A DNA stretch of 64,000 nt from Deinococcus sp. KNUC1210 (lineage in GTDB: Bacteria > Deinococcota > Deinococci > Deinococcales > Deinococcaceae). Under the pieces are notes generated by a model. It did no database searches. It was not told where the DNA came from and saw only the letters and a list, made by a program, of their open reading frames with translations. Position numbers and translations under genes: made by a program. Shown piece by piece: positions 20,107 to 31,347 of this stretch; within the stretch, counting starts at the first letter, position 1; each line of letters starts with the position of its first letter. Location: NCBI RefSeq assembly GCF_022344005.1, contig NZ_CP092190.1, forward strand, positions 868,001-932,000. The letters are read 5' to 3'.

Positions 20107-20469
20107 ATGGATTGGTTCAACGTCAGTCGGAGACGGGGCACCCATCAGCGACTTCAGAGTCATGGTCACGATCTCCGTCCCGTCACGGAACACACCTTCA
20201 CCTTCATCTTCTCCGATGGACAGCTGCCCGACGAAACCAAGCACCCGTTCTACACCGCCATTGCCGATACCGCCAGCGCCGCCGAGGAAGCGGCCTATAC
20301 GGTCTATCTCCGCGCTCAGGGCTGCACACACCAGTTCCGGCGCTCCACACCCAGCCTGCTGACCTGTGGCCTGTGCAGCATTCAGCTGCGCTCGCAGGAA
20401 ACCCCGTCCACGACCCGTTCACCGGGGATGTTCGACCGACTTCAGCGGGTTTTCAAACGTCCTGGCTGA
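20107..20469 (+). CDS. Hypothetical protein with two CxxC-like Cys
   Basis: 120 residues. The central part is SDGQLPDETKHPFYTAIADT, followed by an Ala-rich helix, then GCTHQFRRSTPSLLTCGLCS, which carries three cysteines including CGLC. That could bind a metal. The C-terminus is basic. There is no signal peptide. TAGTGT nine bases upstream may be its -10 box. The 3' end nearly meets the convergent SDR gene. No family recognised. Confidence 0.5.
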   Translation: MDWFNVSRRRGTHQRLQSHGHDLRPVTEHTFTFIFSDGQLPDETKHPFYTAIADTASAAEEAAYTVYLRAQGCTHQFRRSTPSLLTCGLCSIQLRSQETPSTTRSPGMFDRLQRVFKRPG

Positions 20470-20486
20470 GCGGCAGTTCCACTGTG

Positions 20487-21360
20487 CTAGCCGTTGACGA
20501 CCGTGCCGCCGTTGGGGTGCAGCACCTGACCGCTGATGTAACTGGCGTCGTCGGAGGCAAGAAACACGTAGCAGGTCGCCACCTCGGCGGGCTGACCGGG
20601 GCGCTTCATCGGCACGTCCGCTCCGAAGGTCGCCACCTTGTCGGGCGGAAAGGTGGAGGGAATCAGCGGCGTCCAGATCGGACCGGGCGCGACGCCGTTC
20701 ACGCGGATTCCCTTCTCGATCAGCTGTTCTGAGAGAACGGGTGAAGGCCACGATGGCCCCCTTGGTGCTGGCATAGTCCACCAGCCCCCCACTGCCCTGA
20801 TAATGCGTGACCGACGTGGTATTGACGATGGCCGCGCCCGACTTCAGGTGTGGCAGCGCGGCCTGAGTCAGATAGAAATAGCCGAAGATGTTGGTGCGGA
20901 AGGTCTGCTGAAGTTGCTCGGACGTGATGTCTTCGAGGTTCTTCTGAGGGTGCTGCTCCGCTGCATTGTTCACCAGCACGTCAAGCCGACCGAATTTCTC
21001 GACCGTCTGCGCCACCGCCTGCCGACAGAATTCCGGGTCGCCCACGTCGCCCGCCAGCAACAGCGCCTCGCTGCCAGCGTCCGAGACGAGCTTCGCGGTG
21101 GTGTTCGCGTCCTCGGTTTCGTTCAGGTAGATGATGGCGACCTTCGCACCCTCGTGGGCAAAATGCACCGCCACGGCGCGTCCAATGCCGCTGTCTCCCC
21201 CACTCACGACGGCGACCTTGCCGCGCAGTTTCCCGGCGGCCCGGTAATCGGGCTTCAGATACACCGGTTCCGGGGTCATCTCGCTCTCGTGCCCCGGCTG
21301 CACTTCCTGATGCTGAGGCGGCAGGGTGGTCTGCTTCTCGCTCTGTTCGTCTGCTGGCAT
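20487..21360 (-). pseudogene. SDR family oxidoreductase (YghA / general stress protein 39 type), frameshifted
   Basis: About 291 residues once corrected. The tail QEVQPGHESEMTPEPVY and then YRAAGKLRGKVAVVSGG match the YghA/GsiB-linked SDR group. The NAD motif is GGDSGIGRAVAVHFA, the Asn region VNNAAEQHPQK, and the active site YASTKGA. Between AFTRSL and SEQLIEKGIRVNGVAPG the frame shifts. The bases CGTTCTCTCAGAA near 20732 fit loss of one TC unit from CGTTCTCTCTCAGAA. The remaining C-terminal half (GPIWTPLIP, VFLASDDASYISGQVLHPNG) is intact in the other frame. Start ATG 21360 was chosen because the conserved part begins there. Confidence 0.8.
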
Positions 21361-21518
21361 ACCCAACTTCAGCACGCTGCCCCACAGACGTATTCCCATC
21401 TCCACCACACTCTGAAGCTGCCCCCAACTTCCGCTCAAAAGCACATTGACAGAACCTGAGCCTGAGCCGCTCCAGTGAAAGAGCAGTTCAGGCTCAGAGA
21501 GGCGGGCGAGTATGAACG

Positions 21519-22316
21519 CTAGCGGCTGGCGACCCGGATGCGCTTTTCCAGTACGTCGGTAAACAGCGTCAGCACCGTGGTGAGCGCCAGATAGATCGCA
21601 CCCAGCGTGATGTACACCGGAATGAACTGAAAGGTGCTGCTGGCGATCCGCCCGCCCTGATTCACCAGTTCCAGAATGCCGATGGTCGAGGCCAGCGACG
21701 AATCTTTGAGCAGCGCGACCAGATTGTTGACCAGCGGCGGTACCACGATCCGGAGCGCCTGCGGCAGCACGATGCTCTGCATGGTCTGCATGCCGCTGAG
21801 CCCCAGTGAGCGGGCCGCCTCGCTCTGCCCCCTGGGAACGGCCTGAATGCCTGCCCGGATCACTTCGGCGTTGTAGGCGCCGACGTTCAGGGCGAGTGCC
21901 AGCACTGCCGACCAGTAGTCGTTGAGCTGAATCGGCAGGTGCAGCGCCTGAAAGATCAGTGGCAGCGCGTTGTAGGCAAACAGAATCTGGAGCAGCAGCG
22001 GCGTTCCCCGAATCAGCCAGACATAAGTTCCGGCGATCCAGCGCAGCGGCGCAAACGCACTCGTCCGTGCCAGTCCAGCCAGAATGCCGACCACCAGACC
22101 CAGCGCACCTCCGCCGACGGTCAGCAGCAGCGTCATCTGAGCCGCCTGAGAAAACAGGTCGGCGTTGGAGCCGATGGGTTCCGGCATGCGCCGCAGCACC
22201 AGCGTGATGAGCACGAACAGCAGATAGAACGCGGCGGCAGCTCCGACCACCCAGCCGAGCAGTGCCAACCCGCCGATTGGCTGTCGCCTGGGCGTCGGCG
22301 TTTTGGCAGCGGTCAT
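21519..22316 (-). CDS. Polar amino-acid ABC transporter permease (HisM/GlnP type)
   Basis: 265 residues. Five to six membrane helices, with the permease domain beginning QAAQMTLLLTVGGGALGL and the PAAT signature YVWLIRGTPLLLQIL. The EAA loop is EAARSLGLSGMQTMQSIVLPQALRIVVPPLVN, here quoted only as EAARSLGLSG. It inserts with an ATPase and a binding protein to import an amino acid. Neither partner is next to it, so it is an orphan in this window. GGGAG lies five bases before the ATG. Confidence 0.9.
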   Translation of the reverse strand: MTAAKTPTPRRQPIGGLALLGWVVGAAAAFYLLFVLITLVLRRMPEPIGSNADLFSQAAQMTLLLTVGGGALGLVVGILAGLARTSAFAPLRWIAGTYVWLIRGTPLLLQILFAYNALPLIFQALHLPIQLNDYWSAVLALALNVGAYNAEVIRAGIQAVPRGQSEAARSLGLSGMQTMQSIVLPQALRIVVPPLVNNLVALLKDSSLASTIGILELVNQGGRIASSTFQFIPVYITLGAIYLALTTVLTLFTDVLEKRIRVASR

Positions 22317-22595
22317 GACTGCTCCCCCTGGGTCAGCGAGGTGCGCGGCACGCGGTCATAAGCGGTGCAGGTGGTGGGCAGCATTCAGCGGATTATGTCA
22401 TATAGGTTGCACTTGCCACACCCCCGAAGGAGCGCCCCATCTACCCCGGGGCCGCCGAGAAAAATGCCTTCCAAGGCGGTTTCGTAGCCGCCTGAGCGGG
22501 AATCAGGAACGCCGTTCGGGAGTCGGCAGCCTTCAGGGCTGAAACTGGGAGCTAGATAAGATTTGTATGCCTTGCCTCAGGCTATGATAGGCACT
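22317..22595. other. Divergent intergenic region, 279 bases
   Basis: It holds a TTATGTCAT element at 22393-22401, identical to the left half of the Deinococcus RDRM consensus, but the right half does not match. A TATGAT box at 22582-22587 lies eight bases before the GTG chosen for the kinase gene. No terminator or small gene is evident. Confidence 0.3.
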
Positions 22596-23390
22596 GTGAA
22601 ATTGTCCGCATTCTGCCCAACCCTGGAATACGTCAGGCCTATTGGGTTTCGTGCCGGTGTCGAGCAGTTTCAGGGGCAATGGCAGGGGCAATGCGTATTC
22701 GTCAAACGTCTTCAGAGCGCCGAAGAGCTGCATCGCCAGCAACTGCTGCATGAAGGGCAGATCGCCGGGCGGCTGTCACACCCGCTGATCGTGCCGCTGC
22801 TCACGCGCAGCCGTCAGGAACTGGTCTTCCAATTCGTCGAGGGCTGCACGCTGCGCCAGCTGATCGACGCGGGGCCGCTCGCACCCGAGGTCGCCACCCG
22901 ACTGATCGAGGGTCTGCTCGAAGCGCTGATCTATCTGCATGCCGAGGGCGTGGTGCACCACGATCTGAAGCCGGAAAACGTGATGCTCGACGGCTGCTGC
23001 CCCGAACAGTCAGCCGTGCGGCTGATCGATTTCGGCATGGCCTTCAACCGGCAGGCCAACCACGACACGCATGCAGGCACCCGCATGGGCACGCCGCATT
23101 TCATGGCCCCCGAGCAGTTTCAGGGTGTGCGCGGCGATGCCCGCAGCGACCTGTATGCGCTGGGCGTGCTGTTCTGGGACGCACTCGCCGGACAGCCGCC
23201 GCACGAAGACCCGCTGAGCTGGCTGATCGGGCTGCCCAGTGAGCGCGGACTGGTTCCGGGGCCACCCGAGCTGCACCCACTGCTGCTCAGGAGCCTGCAC
23301 CGCGACCCCGAACAGCGCTTTCAGAGTGCCGAGGAAATGCTGGCAACTCTGCGTCAGACCAGTTCCATCAGGACCGAAGAGGCCAGCTGA
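22596..23390 (+). CDS. Serine/threonine protein kinase, short
   Basis: 264 residues from GTG 22596, chosen because TATGAT lies eight bases upstream; ATG 22584 and TTG 22563 are in frame alternatives. Kinase subdomains: VFVKRL with Lys38, HHDLKPEN in place of HRDLKxxN (Asp123, Lys125, Asn128), DFG at 145-147, GTPHFMAPEQ, then DLYALGVLFWDALAG. The glycine loop is poor (IGFRAGVEQFQGQW). There is no membrane span or sensor domain, so it is a soluble one-domain kinase. Its substrate is unknown. Confidence 0.85.
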   Translation: MKLSAFCPTLEYVRPIGFRAGVEQFQGQWQGQCVFVKRLQSAEELHRQQLLHEGQIAGRLSHPLIVPLLTRSRQELVFQFVEGCTLRQLIDAGPLAPEVATRLIEGLLEALIYLHAEGVVHHDLKPENVMLDGCCPEQSAVRLIDFGMAFNRQANHDTHAGTRMGTPHFMAPEQFQGVRGDARSDLYALGVLFWDALAGQPPHEDPLSWLIGLPSERGLVPGPPELHPLLLRSLHRDPEQRFQSAEEMLATLRQTSSIRTEEAS

Positions 23391-23441
23391 ACACCGTCCG
23401 TCCGACCTCTTCGTGAAGGCGGGCCAGTTCCGGGCAGGGTG

Positions 23442-24530
23442 TCAGAGGTCTAACCCCAGAAAAGCCCGGTAGCGCGTGAGTTCGGCGTCGAGCGCCCGGC
23501 GAAGGGCCGCCGTCTGCCTCACGCCCGGCTGCCACCCGATGTCGGCAAGCAGGTCGCCCCCCTTCACGCTCAGATTGGCCCAGCCAACTGCCCGCCCCTG
23601 CCAGAACAGCGGCAACGCGTAATAGCCAAGCACGCGCTTTACGGGCGGTGTATACGCCTCGAAGCGGTAGGCCCAGCCGTGCAGGTGCTCGAAGCGGCGG
23701 CGGTCCCAGACCAGCGGATCGAAAGGCGCGACGAGCCGCACGCCCGCAGGAACGTCGGCTTCCGGAAGTTCGCCCCCGGGCAACAGGTAGGGCACACCGT
23801 CCACCTGTACCCGTCTCAGTTCGCCGTCGTTGACGGCAGCGGTCAGTTCGCGGCGCAGGTCGGGCAGCAACCCCGGCAGACCGTAGTGCGACAGGCCCAC
23901 CAGCAGCCGCAACCCCGCCTCGGACGCTGGGGCATACAGGCGGGCCAGCAGCATCACCACCGCCCGCAGCCGTTCCTGCTGGCTCAGGGAATGGGTCTGC
24001 GGCTGGGCCGGGCCGAAGACCTTCACGCCCGATTCGCGCCGGACGATTCGCAGCAACCCGGCATAATGCAGCGCCTCCAGTGCGCGGGTCGCCGCGTTCG
24101 AGCTGCCGCCCCAGTTGTTCTCGACGCGGGTGCGCCCGAAGACCTCGCCCGCCAAGCGCGGATGAAGTTCGCCGACCTGCCGTACATGGGCCAGCACCTG
24201 TTCCATCAGGCCGGGGGCGTCGAGTTCGATGCGCGGAGTGCGTGGGCTGCGGGGATGCAGCAGCGACCAGACGGGGCGCGACATGAAGCCGTAATTCGGC
24301 AGATAGTCTTCCTCGACCTCCAGAGTCGGATAGCGCCGCTCCAGATCGCCCGCTCTGTAGCCGCGTACCCGCTGCATCAGCATCAGGTCCTGAGCGCGGG
24401 CGGGAGCGCGGATCGGATCGGCCTGCACGAACCCCAGCCGCGTGATGGCTGTCTGGAGGTCGGTGCGCGGAAACAGCGTGTGAGCCAGGGCATATGCGCG
24501 GAGATCGGCAGAAGTGGGCACGGACACCAC
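23442..24530 (-). CDS. YcaQ/AlkZ-family DNA glycosylase (HTH_42)
   Basis: 362 residues. The QxD catalytic motif of the AlkZ/YcaQ family is present as FVQADPIRAPARAQDL (Q36, D38). Tandem winged helices follow, with YLPNYGFMSRPVWSLLHPRS early and GWANLSVKGGDLLADIGW near the end. Family members open interstrand cross-links or excise bulky alkyl adducts; this is established for E. coli YcaQ and Streptomyces AlkZ. The start is a run of GTG codons (24530, 24527, 24521). A TACAGT box read leftward (24534-24539) lies six bases before GTG 24527, which may be the true start. A role in DNA cross-link repair would suit this organism. Confidence 0.85.
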   Translation of the reverse strand: MVSVPTSADLRAYALAHTLFPRTDLQTAITRLGFVQADPIRAPARAQDLMLMQRVRGYRAGDLERRYPTLEVEEDYLPNYGFMSRPVWSLLHPRSPRTPRIELDAPGLMEQVLAHVRQVGELHPRLAGEVFGRTRVENNWGGSSNAATRALEALHYAGLLRIVRRESGVKVFGPAQPQTHSLSQQERLRAVVMLLARLYAPASEAGLRLLVGLSHYGLPGLLPDLRRELTAAVNDGELRRVQVDGVPYLLPGGELPEADVPAGVRLVAPFDPLVWDRRRFEHLHGWAYRFEAYTPPVKRVLGYYALPLFWQGRAVGWANLSVKGGDLLADIGWQPGVRQTAALRRALDAELTRYRAFLGLDL

Positions 24531-24651
24531 TTCACTGTAGCGCGAAAAAAACGTTATTTACGAAATAGACGGCTGAAAATATGGCACTCAGCAGCCCGCC
24601 ACGCGGCCCCGGCTTCCAGCCGAGCGGGAAAACCGGACGCATGAGAACCAG

Positions 24652-24657
24652 TACCAT
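24652..24657 (+). promoter_or_regulatory. -10 box of leaderless xpt promoter
   Basis: TACCAT, five bases before the xpt ATG. No purine riboswitch is visible upstream, unlike Bacillus xpt. Confidence 0.35.
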
Positions 24658-24662
24658 AAACC

Positions 24663-25245
24663 ATGCAAAGTCTCGTAACAGCGATTCGTGACCTCGGTGT
24701 GATCCTGCCGGGCGGCATTCTGAAGGTGGACGCGCTCGTCAACCACCAGCTTCTTCCGCACCTGACCCGTGAGATGGGCGAGCGCTTCGCGGCGTATTTC
24801 CGCAGGGCTGCGCCGAACAAGGTCATCACCATCGAGGTCAGCGGTATCGCGCCCGCCATCGTGACGGCCATCGAACTGGGCGTGCCGATGGTATACGCCC
24901 GCAAGAAAAAGCCGATCACCATGAAAGAGCCGTCGTTTCACGGCCAGAGCGTCAGCCGTACCAAAGGCGGCGTGGTCGATCTGTACATCAGCAGCGAGTT
25001 TCTGGGAGCAGGCGACCGGGTCATCGTCATCGAACGACTTTCTGGCGAGCGGCAACACCCTGCGCGCCCTGGCCGCCATGATCGCCGAGAGCGGAGCCGA
25101 ACTGGTGGGCCTGGGCTGCGTGATCGAGAAAGAATTCGAGCATGGCCGCGAGCATCTGGCCGATCTGGGCGTGCCGATTCATACCCTCGCCAACATCGTG
25201 CGGATGACGGAAGAAGACGGCGTGCTGGTCGAGGCAGGCCGCTAA
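24663..25245 (+). pseudogene. xpt: Xanthine phosphoribosyltransferase, frameshifted
   Basis: About 194 residues once corrected. Xpt converts xanthine plus PRPP to XMP. The first part matches the family from [18 protein letters not shown] through [16 protein letters not shown] and VYARKKKP. The PRPP motif [14 protein letters not shown] is split: GAACGAC at 25032-25037 carries one A too many, where GACGAC would give IDDFLASG. The rest is intact in the next frame ([19 protein letters not shown] to the stop at 25245). It is often named adenine phosphoribosyltransferase, but the N-terminal match is to Xpt. Confidence 0.85.
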
Positions 25246-25337
25246 AGCTGCACGCCGAACAGCCCTCCGCTCGTTCGCTAAAGGGAAGCACGGGTGTCCT
25301 TAACGGGAACCGGAAGAGCGCTGAGTACGCTGAAGGT

Positions 25338-25841
25338 ATGTCTCAGCCGTTCTCGCCCCAGCAGCAGCAACTCTCCAACCTTCTGGACCGTCCGGGCCGC
25401 GTCCAGATCGCCAGCTATACCCAGTACCTCGAAGCGCAGCGGGCCGTCGATTATCTGTCGGACGCGAAATTTCCGGTGGAACGCACTGCCATCGTGGGCG
25501 AGGGCCTGAAAATTGTCGAGCAGGTCACGGGCCGCCTCGACTGGAACCGGGCGCTCACGCTGGGCATGTCGCAGGGAGCGGTGACGGGCGTGTTCATCGG
25601 GCTGGTCTTCTCGTTCCTGGGTTTCGGCAGCGGTAAAGGGCTGCTGGCGCTGCTGCTCGACGGTCTGCTGCTGGGCATCATCATCGGGGCGGCGTGGAGC
25701 CTGCTGACCTACGCCCTGAGCGGTGGACGGCGCGACTTCACCAGCGTGGGCGGAATGCGGGCCGATCATTACAACGTGCTGTGCGACCCCGAGGTAGCGG
25801 AACAGGCGAGGGAACTGCTGAGCCGCATGCCCCCGAGCTGA
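25338..25841 (+). CDS. General stress protein-like membrane protein (17M/YflT-related)
   Basis: 167 residues from ATG 25338. Residues 22-65 form the domain [20 protein letters not shown], continuing to [13 protein letters not shown], found in the general stress 17M-like family. Two membrane spans follow ([20 protein letters not shown] and [19 protein letters not shown]). A C-terminal soluble part ends [19 protein letters not shown]. The function of the family is unknown. An AAGG element sits close to the ATG. The upstream frame is open but belongs to shifted xpt sequence. Confidence 0.8.
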   Translation: MSQPFSPQQQQLSNLLDRPGRVQIASYTQYLEAQRAVDYLSDAKFPVERTAIVGEGLKIVEQVTGRLDWNRALTLGMSQGAVTGVFIGLVFSFLGFGSGKGLLALLLDGLLLGIIIGAAWSLLTYALSGGRRDFTSVGGMRADHYNVLCDPEVAEQARELLSRMPPS

Positions 25842-25915
25842 AGCGGGATGTGAGGAAAAGATAAGCACCGCCGCCGCCCAGACAGGTGCGGCGGTGTTCG
25901 CTATGCTGCATGCAC

Positions 25916-27490
<1,575 letters not shown>

Positions 27491-27503
27491 GAGGGGCTTT
27501 TCC

Positions 27504-27881
27504 TCAGTCCATCTTCTTCATCGGCTCCATCGGTTTCATGGGTTCCATGTCCTTCATCGGTTCCATCGGCCTCATCGCGCCCTTGTCGCTGCCGTCTGGC
27601 ACGTCTTTCAGCACCACCTCTTCGGCTCCGTCCAGTGAAGGGGCCGAGTCCAGCGAGTGCAGCTGGCCGTCCTGAAGACCGTAGTACACCTGCGACGTCC
27701 CCTGAAGTTCGAGGACCAGCCCTTCCCCGAGCTTCAACAGGCGCGGCTGTCCTTTCCACTGGCCTGTCTGCACTCCGGAACCCTGGCTCTGCCCCCCGCC
27801 GTGCACGCGAATGGTCGTCTGCTCGCCCTGCTGTTCCAGATACAACGTCTGTCCGTTTCCGAGATCTGCTTCGTAGGCCAT
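27504..27881 (-). CDS. Small protein with a Met-every-third-residue tail
   Basis: 125 residues, no signal peptide. The N-terminal 100 residues look like a compact beta domain ([20 protein letters not shown], then [16 protein letters not shown] and [14 protein letters not shown]). Residues 103-125 are a perfect triplet repeat: Met at 103, 106, 109, 112, 115, 118, 121 and 124, in units such as MEP, MKP and MKD. In DNA this is a degenerate 9-base repeat. It is divergent from msrB, 104 bases away. A TAGCGT box five bases upstream, or GGAGC, may set the start. No family recognised. Mets-type copper binding or an oxidisable methionine sink are guesses. Confidence 0.7.
   Translation of the reverse strand: MAYEADLGNGQTLYLEQQGEQTTIRVHGGGQSQGSGVQTGQWKGQPRLLKLGEGLVLELQGTSQVYYGLQDGQLHSLDSAPSLDGAEEVVLKDVPDGSDKGAMRPMEPMKDMEPMKPMEPMKKMD
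27507..27575 (-). repeat. Degenerate 9-base tandem repeat encoding MxxMxx tail
   Basis: ATG codons recur every nine bases on the minus strand over about 69 bases, with CCG/CCC/GAA/AAG codons between. It arose probably by slippage of a six-residue MEPMKP unit. Confidence 0.8.
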
Positions 27882-27973
27882 GCTCCACGCTACCCGCCGG
27901 GCCTGCGAGTTGCGTGCTGCCCGGATTCAGACGCATTCAGAGAAGGGCGACAGTCCGGCTCACCCGCGCCGTC

Positions 27974-27979
27974 TACACT
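27974..27979 (+). promoter_or_regulatory. -10 box of leaderless msrB promoter
   Basis: TACACT, then six bases, then the msrB ATG at 27986. Confidence 0.45.
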
Positions 27980-27985
27980 TTTTCC

Positions 27986-28453
27986 ATGACCAGCGACACC
28001 CGACCCGTTTTTCAGAAGCCGACCGACGCCGAACTGCGCGAGCGCCTGACCCCGGCCCAGTATCAGGTGACGCAGCACGAGGGCACCGAGCGGGCCTTTA
28101 CAGGCGAATACTGGGATCATACGGAAGAGGGCCTGTACGTGGACGTGGTCTCGGGCGAAGCGCTGTTTTCCAGCCTCGATAAATACGACGCTGGCTGCGG
28201 CTGGCCCAGCTTCACCCGGCCGATCCAGAAAGCAAGCCTGACCGAGAACACCGATTACAAGATCGGATATGCCCGGACCGAGGTGCGCTCCCCGCTGGCC
28301 AACTCGCACCTGGGCCACGTCTTCCCCGACGGCCCACAGGCTCAGGGCGGGCTACGGTACTGCATCAACTCGGCAGCCCTGCGCTTCGTCCCCGTCTCGG
28401 AACTGAAGGCGCAGGGATACGGCGAGTATCTGCCGATGTTCGAGCAGCGCTGA
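27986..28453 (+). CDS. msrB: Peptide-methionine (R)-S-oxide reductase
   Basis: 155 residues from ATG 27986. MsrB reduces methionine-R-sulfoxide in proteins, a repair of oxidative damage. Motifs: [34 protein letters not shown] with Cys71 as resolving candidate, [11 protein letters not shown], and [11 protein letters not shown] with catalytic Cys126. The zinc CxxC pairs of the zinc-bound subtype are absent. No signal peptide, so cytoplasmic. It is followed by a bidirectional terminator. It lies divergent to the methionine-triplet protein. Confidence 0.95.
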   Translation: MTSDTRPVFQKPTDAELRERLTPAQYQVTQHEGTERAFTGEYWDHTEEGLYVDVVSGEALFSSLDKYDAGCGWPSFTRPIQKASLTENTDYKIGYARTEVRSPLANSHLGHVFPDGPQAQGGLRYCINSAALRFVPVSELKAQGYGEYLPMFEQR

Positions 28454-28469
28454 CAGCAGGAAAAAAACC

Positions 28470-28504
28470 AGGGCAGGCCGGGTATTCCCTGGCCTGCCCT
28501 CTTT
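28470..28504. terminator. Bidirectional terminator between msrB and the DUF420 gene
   Basis: A ten-base stem (28470-28479 with 28491-28500), with more pairing inside. On the minus strand it is followed by GG and seven T residues, so it ends the DUF420 transcript well. On the plus strand it is followed by CTTTG. Confidence 0.85.
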
Positions 28505-28519
28505 GTTCGCCGCGCCGCT

Positions 28520-28999
<480 letters not shown>

Positions 29000-29295
29000 T
29001 TGCGGGCAGTCTAGTGGCCACAGAGAACGGGCGCGAGAGTCAAAGGTCACAGGTGGAAAGGAGCGGCGGCAGCAGCTCGTCTCCTGCCGAACTCGGGGCA
29101 GGGGTCGCGGGGACAAACGTACAACCGCAGCGCATGTGCTGGCGGTTAGAATTTAGAAGACTTGACCCGGTTTTTGGTGTGACCAGGACGTGAGCCGCCA
29201 ACAGCCGGTGCATGTGCAGGGCGGGCGGCACGGAGGTGGTGCAGTGTGAAGTGGTGCAGCGTGAGTGGACAGATCAGGGCAAAAGGGCCGGGGGC
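29000..29295. other. Divergent regulatory region of the oxidase cluster
   Basis: 296 bases between the DUF420 gene and ctaA. The leftward TAGACT box is at 29008-29013. On the plus side, TAGAAT (29147-29152) and TTGACC (29163-29168) are candidate promoter parts but I could not pair them. From 29215 on there are many GTG codons. No small gene is supported. Confidence 0.35.
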
Positions 29296-30318
29296 GTGAA
29301 CAGCAGCGCACTGCCCAAGGCAAAGGGCGACAGTGCCGGGCAACCGGGCCGGGTCGGGCGACTGCTGCCCGCGCTGGCCTGGACAGCCCTGGGGTACAAC
29401 GTCCTGGTGATTTTATGGGGCGCGTTCGTGCGGATCAGCGGTTCGGGGGCCGGGTGCGGCGAACACTGGCCGCTGTGTAACGGGGTGGCGCTGCCGGTCT
29501 CTCCGACGCTGCACACCATCATCGAATTTTCCCACCGCCTGACCAGCGGGCTGTCGGGCCTGCTCGCCATCGGACTGGTCGCGCTGGCCTTGTTCCGCAG
29601 TCCGAAGGGGCATCCGGTTCGTACCGGCGCTCTGCTCTCGCTGCTGCTCATTATTTTTGAGGGGCTGGTGGGTGGAGTACAGGTTCTTCTGGGCCTGACC
29701 GCCACCAGTACCAATCCGGCACGCGGCTTTGTCCAGGGCGTGCATCTGGCGAACACCTTCGCGCTGCTGGGAGCGCTGCTGCTCACGGCGGTGTGGGCGT
29801 CGGGCGGGCCGAGACTGCGCCTGAAGGGGCAGGGAGTGCTGGGCTGGCTGGCTGGCACCGGGCTGGTGCTGATGCTCATTCTGGGCATGGCCGGAGCCGT
29901 CACCGCACTGGGCGACCTGCTGTTCACGCCCACCGGCATGACGCCGCTCGACACCGTGCGCCAGGACTTCTCGCTGAGTGCCAGCATCATTCAGAATCTG
30001 CGGGTAGTGCATCCGGTGCTCGCGCTGGGTGTCAGCGCCTATCTGTTCTGGTTCGCGGGTCTGGTGGGCACACGCCAGAGCGTGTCGGGCAGCATGCTCC
30101 AGCCGCGCCGCTGGAAAATCTCGCTGCACGCCATCATCGCGTTGCAGATTCTGGCAGGCGTCCTGAACATCATTCTGAAAGCGCCCGGCTGGATGCAGAT
30201 GCTGCATCTGTTCCTGGCCTGCGTGATGTGGCTGGGCGTGGTCATGCTGTGCTACTCGGCGCTGGTGGGCCGCCCTGCTGTCCAGACCACCGCGCTGCCA
30301 CAGGGGGTACATGTATGA
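29296..30318 (+). CDS. ctaA: Heme A synthase
   Basis: 340 residues from GTG 29296; earlier in-frame starts reach 29212, so the N-terminus is uncertain. CtaA oxidises heme O to heme A. Eight membrane spans, with [20 protein letters not shown] carrying the conserved Cys pair of the first extracytoplasmic loop, EFSHRLTSG with a heme-ligand His, and later [11 protein letters not shown] and [11 protein letters not shown] supplying the other His residues. The stop overlaps the ctaB start (ATGA), so the two are translationally coupled and serve the caa3 oxidase downstream. Confidence 0.92.
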   Translation: MNSSALPKAKGDSAGQPGRVGRLLPALAWTALGYNVLVILWGAFVRISGSGAGCGEHWPLCNGVALPVSPTLHTIIEFSHRLTSGLSGLLAIGLVALALFRSPKGHPVRTGALLSLLLIIFEGLVGGVQVLLGLTATSTNPARGFVQGVHLANTFALLGALLLTAVWASGGPRLRLKGQGVLGWLAGTGLVLMLILGMAGAVTALGDLLFTPTGMTPLDTVRQDFSLSASIIQNLRVVHPVLALGVSAYLFWFAGLVGTRQSVSGSMLQPRRWKISLHAIIALQILAGVLNIILKAPGWMQMLHLFLACVMWLGVVMLCYSALVGRPAVQTTALPQGVHV

Positions 30319-31229
30319 CCGCTGTTCCAACTCCTGCTCTTCCACGTGTGCGGGCCACCTGGCGAGATTACCTGGCCCTGACCAAACCCAAGGTCATCAG
30401 CCTGCTGCTGTTCACCACCCTCACGGCCATGATCATGGCGCAGCGCGGCTGGCCCGGCCTGACCCTGATGCTGGTGGTGGCGCTGGCGGGGTACGCCTCG
30501 GCGGGGTCGGCAGGCGTGTTCAACATGGTGATCGACCGAGACATCGACCTGAAGATGAAACGCACTGCCGCGAGACCCACCAGCAGCGGCCTGATCAGCA
30601 CCCACAGCGCCGCGCTGTTCGGAGCGACCCTGCAGATTCTGTCGTTCGTGGCGCTGTGGTTCTGGGCCACGCCGCTGAGCGCCTGGATGAGTCTGGCAGG
30701 CTTCGTGACGTATGTGGGCGTGTATACCCTGTGGCTGAAGCGGCGCACCTGGCACAACATCGTGCTGGGCGGAGCCGCCGGCTGCTTTCCGCCGCTGGTC
30801 GGCTGGGCCGCCGTGACCGGAGACCTGAACCTGTTCGCGTGGTTCCTGTTCGCCATCATCTTCTTCTGGACACCGGCCCACTTCTGGGCGCTCGCCCTGA
30901 TGATCAAGGACGAATACCGCGAGGTCGGCATTCCGATGCTGCCGGTGGTTCACGGCGACCGACTGACAGTGGCGCAGGTGTGGCTGTACAGCATCTATAC
31001 CGTGGTGCTGACTATTCTGCCGTTTACCTTCCGCGAGGTGAGCTGGCTGTACCTGGGCGTGGCGGTGCTGGCGGGCGGCTGGCTGCTGCGGCTGGCGTGG
31101 CGGCTGTACAAACCCGTCATGGCCGGGCAGCCTGCCACGCGCAAGATGGCCGTGCCGCTGTACCTCTACAGCATGCTGTACCTGGCGATTCTGTTTCTGG
31201 CGGGCGCGATTGACCGCAGCTTTCTGTAA
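30315..31229 (+). CDS. ctaB: Protoheme IX farnesyltransferase (heme O synthase)
   Basis: 304 residues. CtaB adds a farnesyl group to protoheme to give heme O, the substrate of CtaA. The prenyl-diphosphate motif [19 protein letters not shown] is present and the second Asp-rich loop reads [19 protein letters not shown]. Seven to nine membrane spans. It overlaps ctaA by four bases. The gap to coxB is 118 bases. Some CoxB-cluster farnesyltransferases are named CyoE/CtaB interchangeably. Confidence 0.95.
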   Translation: MTAVPTPALPRVRATWRDYLALTKPKVISLLLFTTLTAMIMAQRGWPGLTLMLVVALAGYASAGSAGVFNMVIDRDIDLKMKRTAARPTSSGLISTHSAALFGATLQILSFVALWFWATPLSAWMSLAGFVTYVGVYTLWLKRRTWHNIVLGGAAGCFPPLVGWAAVTGDLNLFAWFLFAIIFFWTPAHFWALALMIKDEYREVGIPMLPVVHGDRLTVAQVWLYSIYTVVLTILPFTFREVSWLYLGVAVLAGGWLLRLAWRLYKPVMAGQPATRKMAVPLYLYSMLYLAILFLAGAIDRSFL

Positions 31230-31347
31230 GCTGAAGCAGGATTGCCACGTCAGTGCCAGGTTTTCTGACCGCCCAGGGACTTCGTTCCCATCACAGCTGC
31301 GCCCCCGAGCGCTTAAACTATGTCCGATCAGTAAGAAAGGAGTGAAG

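Noticed and set aside
22393..22409. Second RDRM site upstream of the ABC permease
   Set aside because: Only the left half (TTATGTCAT) matches; the right half fails at four fixed positions.
24530..24662. Purine riboswitch before xpt
   Set aside because: I could not find the aptamer core or a three-way junction pattern; a -10 box sits five bases from the ATG.
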